Notes: a model not told the origin generated them from the sequence alone. A DNA stretch of 6,661 nucleotides from Erythrobacter donghaensis (GCF_001557325.1 NZ_LSJS01000259.1:1-6661); one strand, 5' to 3'; counted from the first letter of the stretch, positions 1 to 6,661 are shown. Made by a program: numbers and translations.

Positions 1-1023
1 CTTATCGCCCGCCGCCATGGCGCGGGCGATAAGGATCACGGGGATGCAGGGGATGAAGGGCCCGTGCCCCGATCGCGCGACGATCCAGTGGCGGCGGGTC
101 ATGGGCGCGCCGTCCCTGCCCTCGCCCGTGATGGTCATGAAGAATCCGCTGGTGCCGGTGCCGAGGAAGTTGAACAGGCTGGCGATGCGGACCAGCTGCG
201 GGGCGAAACGGTCGAGCCGGGGGAGCAGGCCGGCCTGCGTCAGCCAGCCCATCAGCGCGGTGCCGAAATGCATCGGCAGAATCGCGTGTCCCGCCCAGAA
301 GGTGTGGTCCGCAAGCCCCGGATAGCGCGCGGCGAAGAGGTCGAGATCGGGCGCATTGGCCCGCCCGAACCAGCGCGCGCCGATGCCGGGGATGTGGACG
401 CGGCGCTGGTCGCTCCAACCGGTGACCTCCACCATTCGCCCGCCGATGCGCTGCGTGAACCGCTGCCCGACGAAGGACAGCACCGCCGCGACGGTCCCCG
501 CGCCCGCGTTGGATTGCTCGGCCCCGCTGATGCCGTAATCGAGCGAGCGGATCGCGCGCATCTCCTCGAGCGCCGCGTCGGCATAGGCGGCGGTCAGCGC
601 GGGGATCGAGCTTGCCCCCGCGATAACCGCCACGCCCGCCGCCTTGGCCTTCTCGTCCAGAACTCCGATCCCGGTCACGAAATCGCGCGCATCGGCAATG
701 TCGCAATAATGCGCCCCGCAGGCGATCGCAGCTTCGGCCACGGCGTAGCTCTGCCCATTGTAAGGCCCGACCATGTTGATGACGCAATCGGGGCGCAGCG
801 CCGCGAGCGCCTCGGGTGGCCCGGCGAAGTCGTAGGCGCCCGCCTCGGCGGGATTGGCCGCATCAAGCGCCGCCGCTGCGGCCCGCGCCTTGGCAAGCGA
901 GCGTCCGGCGATGATCAATTGAATGGCGGGATCTGACGCAAGACTGCGGGCGACATGGGTGCCGAAATTGCCGTAGCCGCCGACGATGGCAACGCGCAGG
1001 GGACGATCCGGGAGCCCAGCCAA
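1..1023 (-). CDS. Saccharopine dehydrogenase-family NAD(P)-binding oxidoreductase, C-terminus off the left edge
   Basis: The reading frame is open from position 1023 to the window edge (341 codons, no stop), so the C-terminus is missing. The N-terminus holds a Rossmann fold: strand RVAIVGGYGNFG with GxGxxG at about residues 15-21, and a second strand ending in GR (40-41), which suggests NADP preference. VINMVGPYNGQ (81-91) followed by ACGAHYCDIAD (101-111) is the pattern seen in saccharopine dehydrogenase-like proteins, where the pyridine-nucleotide domain meets the catalytic domain. The true substrate cannot be told; many family members are not lysine-pathway enzymes. No ATG or GTG lies in frame close upstream, so I chose TTG at 1023, which sits 7 nt after a GGATAGG ribosome-binding sequence and 8 bp after the preceding stop. 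It is the last visible gene of the leftward sdh unit. The family call is firm; the start codon is moderately supported. Confidence 0.82.
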   Translation of the reverse strand, partial: MAGLPDRPLRVAIVGGYGNFGTHVARSLASDPAIQLIIAGRSLAKARAAAAALDAANPAEAGAYDFAGPPEALAALRPDCVINMVGPYNGQSYAVAEAAIACGAHYCDIADARDFVTGIGVLDEKAKAAGVAVIAGASSIPALTAAYADAALEEMRAIRSLDYGISGAEQSNAGAGTVAAVLSFVGQRFTQRIGGRMVEVTGWSDQRRVHIPGIGARWFGRANAPDLDLFAARYPGLADHTFWAGHAILPMHFGTALMGWLTQAGLLPRLDRFAPQLVRIASLFNFLGTGTSGFFMTITGEGRDGAPMTRRHWIVARSGHGPFIPCIPVILIARAMAAGDK

Positions 1024-1030
1024 ACCGGGG

Positions 1031-1037
1031 CCTATCC
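1031..1037 (-). promoter_or_regulatory. Ribosome binding site deciding the TTG start of the oxidoreductase gene
   Basis: GGATAGG on the minus strand ends 7 nt before the TTG at 1023 and overlaps the stop codon of the upstream gene. The identical GGATAGG-N7 arrangement precedes the ATG of the SDR gene at 4482, which supports use of this non-ATG start. Confidence 0.45.
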
Positions 1038-1706
1038 GTTCTCGCTCGACCAGCCGAGCCGCAGCGAAACGCCGCCCACCTCTATCGGATCGCTGAGCGA
1101 ACCCGCAGCCACGCCCCTCGTGCCGATGGCCTCGGCAAAGGCGGCGAAATCAGCGAAGCCGTCGCGCTCCGGCGACCAGCTCTGCACGATCATGGCCGCG
1201 TGGCTGGCCCGGTAGCGTTGCGCTTCAAGAACAGCCGACGCGGTGCGGTGCAGGAGCTGATAGCGCAAGGGGCCGACATCCGTGCCTGCCATTCCAAACA
1301 GCGCCACCAGCTTGGCGAGCCGCGCTTGCTTGCCGGCGCTACCGTCGGCCAGCCATCGTGCGACGGTCTTGTCGAACCCTTCGTCGACCTTGGCCTCGAT
1401 CGACAACACTCCCAGCCCGGCATCGAGCCCGACCAGCGCCAGCATGTCGCTCTGCGAATGGGACGCCCGGCCGTCCTCGAGACTGGTGCACCGCTCGGCA
1501 AAGGCGTCGAGCAGTTCAGCGTTCCGCCAATTCTCCGCTTGGTCGAGGATCGTCCGGACCGACGAGGGGATATCGTTCGCCGCCCACCATTGGTCGATCA
1601 GCAGCTTGGCCGATCGACCATCCTTCCAGTGATGCGCTGCCCCAAGGTGCGGGATGACATCCCGGGGCGCGCGCAGCGGCACGTGGACCCGGCGAATGAT
1701 GCTCAT
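1032..1706 (-). CDS. Hypothetical protein with PD-(D/E)XK nuclease-like signature
   Basis: This is a 224-aa protein without signal peptide or membrane segment. The central part reads SQSDMLALV (84-92), then VLSIEAKVDEGFD (100-112). An Asp (D87) followed about 17 residues later by E-x-K (E104, K106) at the end of a hydrophobic strand is the hallmark of the PD-(D/E)XK phosphodiesterase fold. A helix containing RYQLLHRT (148-155) and a strand AMIVQSW (171-177) follow, again as in that fold. The signature is read by eye and no nuclease activity is known to me. It may belong to a DUF family (possibly DUF6946, from memory and unverified). The ATG at 1706 is supported by AAGGGG 7 nt upstream (1714-1719). 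It begins only 18 bp after sdhA stops and is likely cotranscribed with the sdh genes. A role in complex II is not suggested by its sequence. Confidence 0.7.
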   Translation of the reverse strand: MSIIRRVHVPLRAPRDVIPHLGAAHHWKDGRSAKLLIDQWWAANDIPSSVRTILDQAENWRNAELLDAFAERCTSLEDGRASHSQSDMLALVGLDAGLGVLSIEAKVDEGFDKTVARWLADGSAGKQARLAKLVALFGMAGTDVGPLRYQLLHRTASAVLEAQRYRASHAAMIVQSWSPERDGFADFAAFAEAIGTRGVAAGSLSDPIEVGGVSLRLGWSSENG

Positions 1707-1724
1707 CGCCGAGCCCCTTTTCGA

Positions 1725-3593
1725 TCAGTACACCCGCGCCTTGGGCTCGATATACTTGATATCATCCGTCAGCGTGTACTCATGCACCGGGCGGTAATCG
1801 AGGCGGATGTTGCTGCCGCGGCCGCCCCAGCCGTCGAACCAGGCGATGGTGTGCTTCATCCATTCCTTGTCGTTGCGCTCGGGGTAGTCCTCGTGCGCGT
1901 GGGCACCGCGGCTTTCCTTGCGGTTGGCGGCGGACGCGATGGTCACGTTGGCCTGCGCCATGAGGTTGTCGAGCTCGAGCGTCTCGATCAGGTCCGAGTT
2001 CCAGATCAGCGACTTGTCGGTGACGTGGATGTCCTCCATCCGCTTGTTCTGCTCGGCGAGCTTGGCGACGCCCTCGTCCATCAGCTTCTGGTCGCGGAAC
2101 ACGGCGCAGTGCTTCTGCATCGCCTTCTGCATCTCCGCGCGAATCTGCGCGGTGGGCGAGCCGCCCTGCGCATAGCGGAAGTGATCGAGCCGGGTCAGGG
2201 CGAAGTCCGCGCTGTCGGCGGGCAGTTCGGCCTGCTTGGCGTTGGGCTTCAGATTGTCGCGCAGGTGGTGGCCGGTCGCACGGCCGAACACCACGAGGTC
2301 GATCAGCGAGTTGGAGCCGAGGCGGTTGGCCCCGTGCACCGACACGCAGGCCGCCTCGCCCACGGCATAGAGGCCGGGGATCACGGTGTCCGGATTGCCG
2401 TCCGGGCCGAGGGTCACGACCTGCCCGTGGTAGTTACACGGGATGCCGCCCATATTGTAATGCACCGTCGGGGTGACGGGCAGCGGCTGGCGGGTGAGGT
2501 CGACGCCGGCGAAGATCTTGCCGCTCTCGGTGATCCCCGGCAGGCGCTGGGCGAGCGTTTCGGCGGGGATGTGATTGAGGTGGAGGTAGATATGATCCCC
2601 CTCCGGCCCGACGCCGCGGCCCTCGCGCATTTCGAGCGCCATCGAACGGCTGACGACATCGCGCGAGGCGAGGTCCTTGGCCGACGGCGCATAGCGCTCC
2701 ATGAAGCGCTCGCCTTCGGAGTTGGTGAGGTAGCCCCCCTCCCCGCGTGCGCCCTCGGTGATGAGCACGCCCGCGCCGTAGATGCCGGTCGGGTGGAACT
2801 GGACGAACTCCATGTCCTGCAGCGGCAGCCCGGCGCGCAGCACCATCCCGCCGCCGTCACCGGTGCAGGTGTGGGCCGAGGTGGCGGTATAGTAGCAGCG
2901 CCCGTAGCCACCGGTCGCCAGCACCACGCTCTGCGCGCGGAAGCGGTGAATCTTGCCGTCATCGAGGCACATCGCCATCACGCCGACGCACTGCTTCACC
3001 CCGTCGCGCTCGGCCATGATGAGGTCGAGCGCGAAGTATTCGATGAAGAAGTCCGCGTCATACTTGAGGCTCTGCTGATAGAGCGCGTGGAGCATCGCGT
3101 GCCCCGTACGGTCGGCCGCGGCGCAGGTGCGCTGCACCGGCGGGCCCGCACCCATGTTCTGCATGTGGCCGCCGAAGGGGCGCTGGTAGATCGTCCCGTC
3201 CTCGTTGCGGCTGAAGGGCACGCCCGCGTGCTCGAGCTCGTAGACCGCCGCGGGGGCCTCGCGCGCGAGATATTCGATCGCGTCCTGATCGCCCAGCCAG
3301 TCCGACCCCTTGACGGTGTCGTACATGTGCCAGGTCCAGTGGTCGGGCGAGTTGTTGCCGAGGCTCGCAGCGATCCCGCCCTGCGCGGCGACGGTGTGCG
3401 AACGGGTGGGAAAGACCTTGGAGATGTTCGCGGTGCGCAGGCCAGCCTCGGCTGCGCCCATCGTGGCACGGAGCCCCGATCCGCCAGCACCGACCACCAC
3501 CACGTCATAGGTGTGGTCGACGATCGTGTAGGCACCCTTCAGATGCGCGCCGCCGACATCATTGGCGGTTCCGCTAGCTGCCGACGTAGCCAT
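1725..3593 (-). CDS. sdhA: Succinate dehydrogenase flavoprotein subunit
   Basis: SdhA is the catalytic subunit of complex II (EC 1.3.5.1); it oxidises succinate to fumarate on the cytoplasmic face of the inner membrane and passes electrons via FAD to SdhB. The 622-aa protein is full length. The FAD dinucleotide fold is [10 protein letters not shown] (31-40), and the His that carries covalent FAD is H66 in [10 protein letters not shown]. Active-site residues align with E. coli SdhA: H267 in FHPTG (E. coli H242), R311 in LASRDVV (R286, the proton-transfer Arg), H378 in HYNMGGIP (H354), and R424 in ANRLGSNSL (R399). [13 protein letters not shown] (412-424) is the second FAD contact region. The C-terminus ends in EPKARVY, the alphaproteobacterial/mitochondrial type. 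C386 replaces the Thr usual in GGIPTN. The start ATG shares one base with the sdhD stop (TGATG) and has GGAGGT 8 nt upstream. The next gene is not sdhB. Confidence 0.98.
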   Translation of the reverse strand: MATSAASGTANDVGGAHLKGAYTIVDHTYDVVVVGAGGSGLRATMGAAEAGLRTANISKVFPTRSHTVAAQGGIAASLGNNSPDHWTWHMYDTVKGSDWLGDQDAIEYLAREAPAAVYELEHAGVPFSRNEDGTIYQRPFGGHMQNMGAGPPVQRTCAAADRTGHAMLHALYQQSLKYDADFFIEYFALDLIMAERDGVKQCVGVMAMCLDDGKIHRFRAQSVVLATGGYGRCYYTATSAHTCTGDGGGMVLRAGLPLQDMEFVQFHPTGIYGAGVLITEGARGEGGYLTNSEGERFMERYAPSAKDLASRDVVSRSMALEMREGRGVGPEGDHIYLHLNHIPAETLAQRLPGITESGKIFAGVDLTRQPLPVTPTVHYNMGGIPCNYHGQVVTLGPDGNPDTVIPGLYAVGEAACVSVHGANRLGSNSLIDLVVFGRATGHHLRDNLKPNAKQAELPADSADFALTRLDHFRYAQGGSPTAQIRAEMQKAMQKHCAVFRDQKLMDEGVAKLAEQNKRMEDIHVTDKSLIWNSDLIETLELDNLMAQANVTIASAANRKESRGAHAHEDYPERNDKEWMKHTIAWFDGWGGRGSNIRLDYRPVHEYTLTDDIKYIEPKARVY

Positions 3594-3979
3594 CAGGCCT
3601 TACCTCCGAAAACGAGTGCGGCGACGCTGAAAATCCCGAAGGCGCCCCCGCCGATAGTTGCAAGATTGAGCGCGGCGATCAGCGCGAACTTCGACCCGCC
3701 GTCGTGAATGTAGTCCTCGATCAGCACCTGCAGCCCGAGCCGCGCGTGCCAGAACAGGCTGGTGACGAGCAGGATCATCGCGGTCGCGTTGATCGGGTGC
3801 GCCAGCCACTTGATCACGTTTGCGTGGCCAAAATCGCCGAGCAGCGCGAGGCTGACCAGCAGCCAGGTCATCAGGACGAGGTTGCCGATCGCGGTGAAGC
3901 GCTGGAGCAGCCAGTGATGCGGCCCCTCATGCGCCGCACCCAGACCGCGCACGCGGCCGATCGAAGTTCCGTTGCCCAT
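3593..3979 (-). CDS. sdhD: Succinate dehydrogenase membrane anchor subunit SdhD
   Basis: SdhD is the 128-aa small anchor of complex II; with SdhC it binds haem b and the ubiquinone site in the inner membrane. The N-terminal [20 protein letters not shown] (14-33) is the alphaproteobacterial SdhD signature. Three membrane helices are visible at about 31-47, 62-86 and 98-124. H78 in FWHARLG aligns with E. coli SdhD His71, a haem b axial ligand, and D89-Y90 in EDYIH align with E. coli Asp82-Tyr83, Tyr83 being a quinone-binding residue; the 11-residue spacing from the His is preserved. A strong ribosome-binding site GGGGGAGG (3985-3992) lies 5 nt upstream of the ATG, in the 13-bp gap after sdhC. 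The stop overlaps the sdhA start by one base, indicating translational coupling. Confidence 0.96.
   Translation of the reverse strand: MGNGTSIGRVRGLGAAHEGPHHWLLQRFTAIGNLVLMTWLLVSLALLGDFGHANVIKWLAHPINATAMILLVTSLFWHARLGLQVLIEDYIHDGGSKFALIAALNLATIGGGAFGIFSVAALVFGGKA
3602..3607 (-). promoter_or_regulatory. sdhA ribosome binding site inside the sdhD coding end
   Basis: GGAGGT on the minus strand lies 8 nt before the sdhA ATG at 3593 and is embedded in the last codons of sdhD. Together with the TGATG stop/start overlap, it fixes the sdhA start and implies coupled translation of the two subunits. Confidence 0.75.
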
Positions 3980-3992
3980 GTGTGCCTCCCCC

Positions 3993-4373
3993 TCAGACCA
4001 GCAGGATCACGGCCCAGAAGGCCGCGGTCAGCAGGATCGCGATGATCGGCGCTGCGACCGACCAGGTGCGGTTGGTGTCAAGCTCGTAGCCCGCGCCGAT
4101 ATCGAGCACGAAGTGGCGAAGCCCGCTCATCATGTGGGTGAAGAACGCCCACGAGAGCCCGATCAGCACCAGATAGCCGACAGGCGTGCCCATCGCCCAC
4201 TGGAAGGTCGCGTAGGACTCCGGCCCGCTCGCCAGCGAACCCAGCCACCACAGCAGGACGCCGAGGCCCACCAGCGCCATGCCGTCGCCGGTCGCGCGGT
4301 GGAGGATCGATACGAGCATGTGCGGCCCCCAGCGCCAGATCTGGAGGTGGGGCGATAGCGGTCTTTGGTTCAT
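3993..4373 (-). CDS. sdhC: Succinate dehydrogenase cytochrome b556 subunit SdhC
   Basis: SdhC is the large membrane anchor of complex II. I place the start at the ATG at 4373 (126 aa) because the family begins at MNQRPLSPHLQIW; a GTG at 4409 would add 12 residues unlike the family. The N-terminus SPHLQIWRW precedes SILHRATG, where S22 and R26 align with the E. coli ubiquinone-site residues Ser27 and Arg31. H80 in FFTHMMSGLRHF aligns with E. coli SdhC His84, the second haem b axial ligand; H87 matches the conserved RH. Three membrane helices are visible at about 31-48, 64-86 and 104-125. It is the first gene of the leftward unit, with no strong ribosome-binding site (GGGA about 5 nt upstream), and is followed after 13 bp by sdhD. 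Confidence 0.96.
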   Translation of the reverse strand: MNQRPLSPHLQIWRWGPHMLVSILHRATGDGMALVGLGVLLWWLGSLASGPESYATFQWAMGTPVGYLVLIGLSWAFFTHMMSGLRHFVLDIGAGYELDTNRTWSVAAPIIAILLTAAFWAVILLV

Positions 4374-4417
4374 GGTGATCCCGTCTGTCCCATATTTCGG
4401 CTCTCCCACTTAGCGCC

Positions 4418-4435
4418 CTTGCCGCGCGAGGCAAG
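4418..4435. repeat. Inverted repeat in the divergent spacer, candidate operator
   Basis: CTTGCC and GGCAAG form a perfect 6-bp inverted repeat around a 6-bp GCGCGA centre. It lies near the middle of the spacer between the sdhC and SDR starts, where a dimeric regulator could act on both promoters. The arms also resemble -35 boxes on each strand. In GC-rich DNA a 6-bp palindrome arises often by chance, so the function is speculative. Confidence 0.35.
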
Positions 4436-4467
4436 CGGCGAGCAGTGGACATGGCTTGCAAAGTTTC

Positions 4468-4474
4468 GGATAGG
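4468..4474 (+). promoter_or_regulatory. Ribosome binding site deciding the SDR start
   Basis: GGATAGG ends 7 nt before the ATG at 4482. This supports that start over upstream in-frame codons, which would add 39 residues ahead of the first Rossmann strand and reach into the sdhC coding end. Confidence 0.5.
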
Positions 4475-4481
4475 CGCTTGC

Positions 4482-5204
4482 ATGGGACACATTCTGGTTA
4501 CCGGATCAAGTCGCGGGATTGGCAGGGCTGCGCTCGAGGCCCTTGCGGCAAGGGGCGCGAAGGTCATCGGCCATGCATCGCGCGCGCCTGCGCTGACGGA
4601 CGGCGCGCCGGTCATCGCTGCCGATTTCGGCCATCCGCTCGCGGCGCAGGCGCTGTGGGAGGCGGCGCTCGAACTGGCGGACGGCGAGATCGACGCCGTG
4701 GTCAACAATGCCGGGCGGTTCGAGGCCAACCGGCTCGAGCGCTCGGACATCGAATGGCTCGATGCCTGGGAGGACACCCTCAGGGTCAACCTCACCGCGG
4801 CCGCGCAATTGTCGCGCCTCGCGGTGCGGCACTGGCAGGAGCGCGGCTTTGCGGGACGGCTGGTGCACGTCGCCAGCCGCGCGGCCTATCGCGGCGATTC
4901 CCCGGCCCACTGGCACTATGCCGCAGCCAAGAGCGGGATGATCGGCATGCACAAGACGATCGCGCGCGCCTATGCCGGGCAAGGCATCCTGAGCTTTGCA
5001 GTGACGCCGGGCTTCACCGACACCAGCATGGCGGACGACTACCTCGCCAGTCGCGGCGGCCCGGGCCTGCTCGCCGACATCCCGCTGGGCCGGGTCGCCA
5101 CCCCCGAGGAAATCGCGGCGATCATCGCCTTCTGCGCCCTCGACGCGCCCCCCAGCATGACCGGCGCGGTGATCGACGCCAACGGAGCGAGCTTTGTCAG
5201 GTAA
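4482..5204 (+). CDS. Classical short-chain dehydrogenase/reductase (SDR), substrate unknown
   Basis: This 240-aa single-domain NAD(P)-dependent oxidoreductase is the usual SDR length. The cofactor motif TGSSRGIG is at 7-14, immediately after the N-terminal MGHILV strand. NNAG is at 75-78, the structural Asn is probably N103 in LRVNLT, and the active site is Y146-x-x-x-K150 in HYAAAK. The likely catalytic Ser is S132 in HVASR, 14 residues before the Tyr, one more than in FabG. The C-terminal region has TPGFTDT and a closing GAVIDANGASF strand as in FabG-like enzymes, so annotation as a 3-oxoacyl-ACP reductase is common for such proteins but is not justified here. Unlike FabG homologues it has HASR after the second strand (31-34), where an Arg may select NADP. 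It is followed by prmA with almost no gap and reads away from the sdh genes. Confidence 0.93.
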   Translation: MGHILVTGSSRGIGRAALEALAARGAKVIGHASRAPALTDGAPVIAADFGHPLAAQALWEAALELADGEIDAVVNNAGRFEANRLERSDIEWLDAWEDTLRVNLTAAAQLSRLAVRHWQERGFAGRLVHVASRAAYRGDSPAHWHYAAAKSGMIGMHKTIARAYAGQGILSFAVTPGFTDTSMADDYLASRGGPGLLADIPLGRVATPEEIAAIIAFCALDAPPSMTGAVIDANGASFVR

Positions 5205-5205
5205 A

Positions 5206-6123
5206 ATGGCGCCCGGTGAGACCACCTGGAAGCTCTCCCTCTTCGCCCCCAAGCCCACCGTGCAGGCCGCGCTGCTCGCGCATGACCTGATCGACGACTG
5301 GGACCACGAACTCGTGATCGCCGGGCGCGAGGTGGCCGAGGACCGGCCCGACGAGTGGGTGCTCGAAGGGTGGTATCCGAGGAAGCCCGGCAAGGCAGAA
5401 GAGGCTGCACTCGGGGGGCTGTTCGAGGGCAAGACGCCCAGGATCACCGTCGAGGAACTGCCTCCCGCGGACTGGGTCACCCTGAGCCAGCACAACGCGC
5501 CCCCGATCCGTGCCGGGCGGTTCCATGTCCACACCCCCGACTACCCCGCCGACCGCCACGCGATCGACTTCGTGATCCCCGCCAGCCAGGCCTTCGGAAC
5601 CGGCCAGCACAAGACCACCGCCGGGTGCCTCGAAATGCTCGGGGCGATGAAGGCAAGCGGAGTCATCGCGCGCAACATTGCCGACATCGGCACGGGCACC
5701 GGCCTCCTCGGCTTTGCGGCGCTAGCCCTGTGGCCGCGCGCCCTCATCACCCTCACCGACATCGACCCGGTCTGCACCGGCGTGGTCGAGGAGAATGCGC
5801 GCCTCAACGGCATCCCGATGGGCGCCGGCGCAGGCGAGGCGGTGATGATCGTCGCCGACGGGATGGACGATCCGCTGCTCGAGGTGCGCGGGCCCTATGA
5901 CCTCCTGATCGCCAACATCCTCGCCGGACCGCTGGTGAGCCTCGCACCCGACTTCGCCAAGGCGGTCTCACCCGGTGGGAACTTGCTGCTCGCAGGGCTG
6001 CTGGCGGGCGAGCAGGAAGCGGTGGTCAAGCGCGCTATGGCCCGCGCCGGCTTCCGCATGGCCGCCCGGCTCCAGCGCGGCGACTGGGCGATCCTGTGGC
6101 TGCGCAGGCGCAGGCAATGGTAG
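5206..6123 (+). CDS. prmA: Ribosomal protein L11 methyltransferase
   Basis: PrmA is a cytoplasmic S-adenosylmethionine-dependent enzyme that methylates lysines and the N-terminus of ribosomal protein L11. At 305 aa it is close to the usual 290-300. An N-terminal L11-recognition domain occupies roughly residues 5-70. The family signature AFGTGQHKTT is at 129-138, SAM motif I DIGTGTGLLG at 160-169, the ribose-binding acidic strand TDIDP at 184-188, and ANILAGPL, the characteristic catalytic-loop motif, at 236-243. The start is ambiguous: ATG 5206 has AGG close upstream, whereas an in-frame TTG at 5194 has GGAG (5184-5187) at good spacing and would add MSGK and overlap the SDR gene. I chose the ATG. 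The SDR stop is one base upstream, so translation of the two is probably coupled. Confidence 0.95.
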   Translation: MAPGETTWKLSLFAPKPTVQAALLAHDLIDDWDHELVIAGREVAEDRPDEWVLEGWYPRKPGKAEEAALGGLFEGKTPRITVEELPPADWVTLSQHNAPPIRAGRFHVHTPDYPADRHAIDFVIPASQAFGTGQHKTTAGCLEMLGAMKASGVIARNIADIGTGTGLLGFAALALWPRALITLTDIDPVCTGVVEENARLNGIPMGAGAGEAVMIVADGMDDPLLEVRGPYDLLIANILAGPLVSLAPDFAKAVSPGGNLLLAGLLAGEQEAVVKRAMARAGFRMAARLQRGDWAILWLRRRRQW

Positions 6124-6139
6124 GAGGCGCGCTAGCCCG

Positions 6140-6661
6140 ATGATCGCGCAGCTCGACATCGCGGTGCGGCTCGTCGCCTGCGGGGCGAACCTGCTGCTGC
6201 TCGTGCTGCTGCTCGCGGGCGAGATGCGACCCGGGCTCAAGCTGCCGCTCGCGGGCCTGCTGGTCGGGGCGATCGGTTACCTGCTCAACACCGCGGGCGG
6301 CATCCGCGGCCTGCCGGGCCCCTTCCCGCTCAGCGACTTCGTGTCGATCTTCACCCCCTACTTCACCTGGCTCTTCGCGCTGCGCGTGTTCGAGCACGAG
6401 CCGCCGCGCCTCGCCCTGTGGGGGGCGCCGCTGCTGCTGGCGGCCTCGTGGCTGGTCGCCGCCTTCGTGCTGCCGCACCTCCACATCGGCTTCTACATCA
6501 TCCATGTCGTGGGCCTGCTATTGGTCGCCGACCTGTTCCGGATCGCGCTGCTCGAGCGCGGCGACGACCTTGTCGAGCAGCGCCGCACCTTCCGCCTGTG
6601 GCTGCCGCTGCTGGTCGCGGCACAGGCGGGCGGCATCCTCGCCTACGAGCTCGTCACCGGC
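6140..6661 (+). CDS. Polytopic membrane protein, probably N-terminal sensor region of an AraC-family regulator; truncated by the right edge
   Basis: The frame is open for 174 codons to the window end without a stop. Hydrophobic segments at about 10-26, 34-52, 64-84, 92-111, 117-138 and 152-172 give around six membrane helices. Between helices five and six lies the charged loop ERGDDLVEQRRTFRLW (139-154). A DDLVExRRxxR element of this kind is typical of proteins with an N-terminal multi-helix membrane domain joined to a C-terminal AraC/XylS helix-turn-helix. The DNA-binding domain would lie beyond the window, so this is an inference. AGGAGG overlaps the prmA stop (6122-6127), but its 12-nt distance to the ATG is long; no other in-frame start lies nearby. 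An ordinary membrane protein without a DNA-binding domain remains possible. Confidence 0.65.
   Translation, partial: MIAQLDIAVRLVACGANLLLLVLLLAGEMRPGLKLPLAGLLVGAIGYLLNTAGGIRGLPGPFPLSDFVSIFTPYFTWLFALRVFEHEPPRLALWGAPLLLAASWLVAAFVLPHLHIGFYIIHVVGLLLVADLFRIALLERGDDLVEQRRTFRLWLPLLVAAQAGGILAYELVTG

Larger units (their letters stand above)
4374..4481. promoter_or_regulatory. Divergent promoter region between sdhC and the SDR gene
   Basis: Both transcription units start from this 108-bp spacer, so it must hold promoters for each unless one is read from farther away. On the minus strand CTTGCC (4430-4435) stands 17 bp from TAAGTG (4407-4412), a weak match to an alphaproteobacterial sigma-70-type promoter that would leave a leader of about 30 nt before sdhC. 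On the plus strand the matching CTTGCC (4418-4423) has no convincing -10 element at 17 bp (AGCAGT). The assignment of exact boxes is tentative; the presence of promoter activity here is inferred from gene orientation. Confidence 0.5.

Noticed and set aside
2..787. A 261-codon minus-strand frame ending near the left edge
   Set aside because: It is the alternate frame of the oxidoreductase gene and is dominated by Arg, Gly and Ala without motifs.
64..936. A 290-codon plus-strand frame over the oxidoreductase gene
   Set aside because: The minus-strand frame encodes a coherent Rossmann protein; this one gives a low-complexity Arg/Ala/Gly product typical of shadow reading.
1707..1724. Possible terminator between sdhA and the nuclease-like gene
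   Set aside because: The 18-bp gap contains a short TTTT run but no stem, and its minus-strand reading supplies the AAGGGG ribosome binding site of the next gene.
1200..3707. A very long open frame (835 codons) on the plus strand, opposite sdhA
   Set aside because: It lies antisense to sdhA and the adjoining gene, whose proteins are unmistakable. Its composition (rich in R, A, G, H, V) is that of a GC-rich shadow frame with no recognisable domain.
4374..4409. GTG-started extension of SdhC by 12 residues
   Set aside because: The added residues do not fit the family N-terminus, and the ATG at 4373 opens exactly at the conserved MNQRPLSPH.
6035..6505. A 156-codon minus-strand frame across the prmA end and the next gene
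   Set aside because: Its sequence is charge-rich and repetitive, and the plus strand carries both the PrmA C-terminus and a well-formed membrane protein.

Overview
The window is high-GC alphaproteobacterial chromosome. The succinate dehydrogenase anchors (SdhC starting MNQRPLSPHLQIW, SdhD), the SdhA C-terminus ending in EPKARVY, and the PrmA variant with AFGTGQH all fit Sphingomonadales, most likely an Erythrobacteraceae member (Erythrobacter/Porphyrobacter-like). The taxonomic call is an inference from remembered protein signatures, not from a search.

Layout: two transcription units diverge from a 108-bp spacer (4374-4481). The leftward unit reads sdhC (3993-4373), sdhD (3593-3979), sdhA (1725-3593), a 224-aa protein of unknown function with a PD-(D/E)XK nuclease-like signature (1032-1706), and a saccharopine-dehydrogenase-fold oxidoreductase that runs off the left edge (1-1023). 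Spacings are 13 bp, a 1-base TGATG overlap, 18 bp and 8 bp, so a single operon is likely. sdhB, the iron-sulfur subunit needed to complete complex II, does not follow sdhA directly and is not in the window.

The rightward unit reads a classical short-chain dehydrogenase/reductase (4482-5204), prmA for the ribosomal protein L11 methyltransferase (5206-6123), and a polytopic membrane protein truncated by the right edge (6140-6661). The last looks like the membrane N-terminus of an AraC-type regulator. These genes are nearly contiguous and probably cotranscribed.

Functionally, SdhC and SdhD form the haem b/ubiquinone membrane anchor and SdhA oxidises succinate to fumarate, linking the TCA cycle to the respiratory chain. 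The other genes have no demonstrated connection to complex II. No RNA genes, mobile elements, CRISPR arrays or clear terminators were seen. Most of the window is ordinary core genome. The points most worth a second look are the nuclease-like gene behind sdhA, the displaced sdhB, and the membrane-domain regulator candidate at the right edge.
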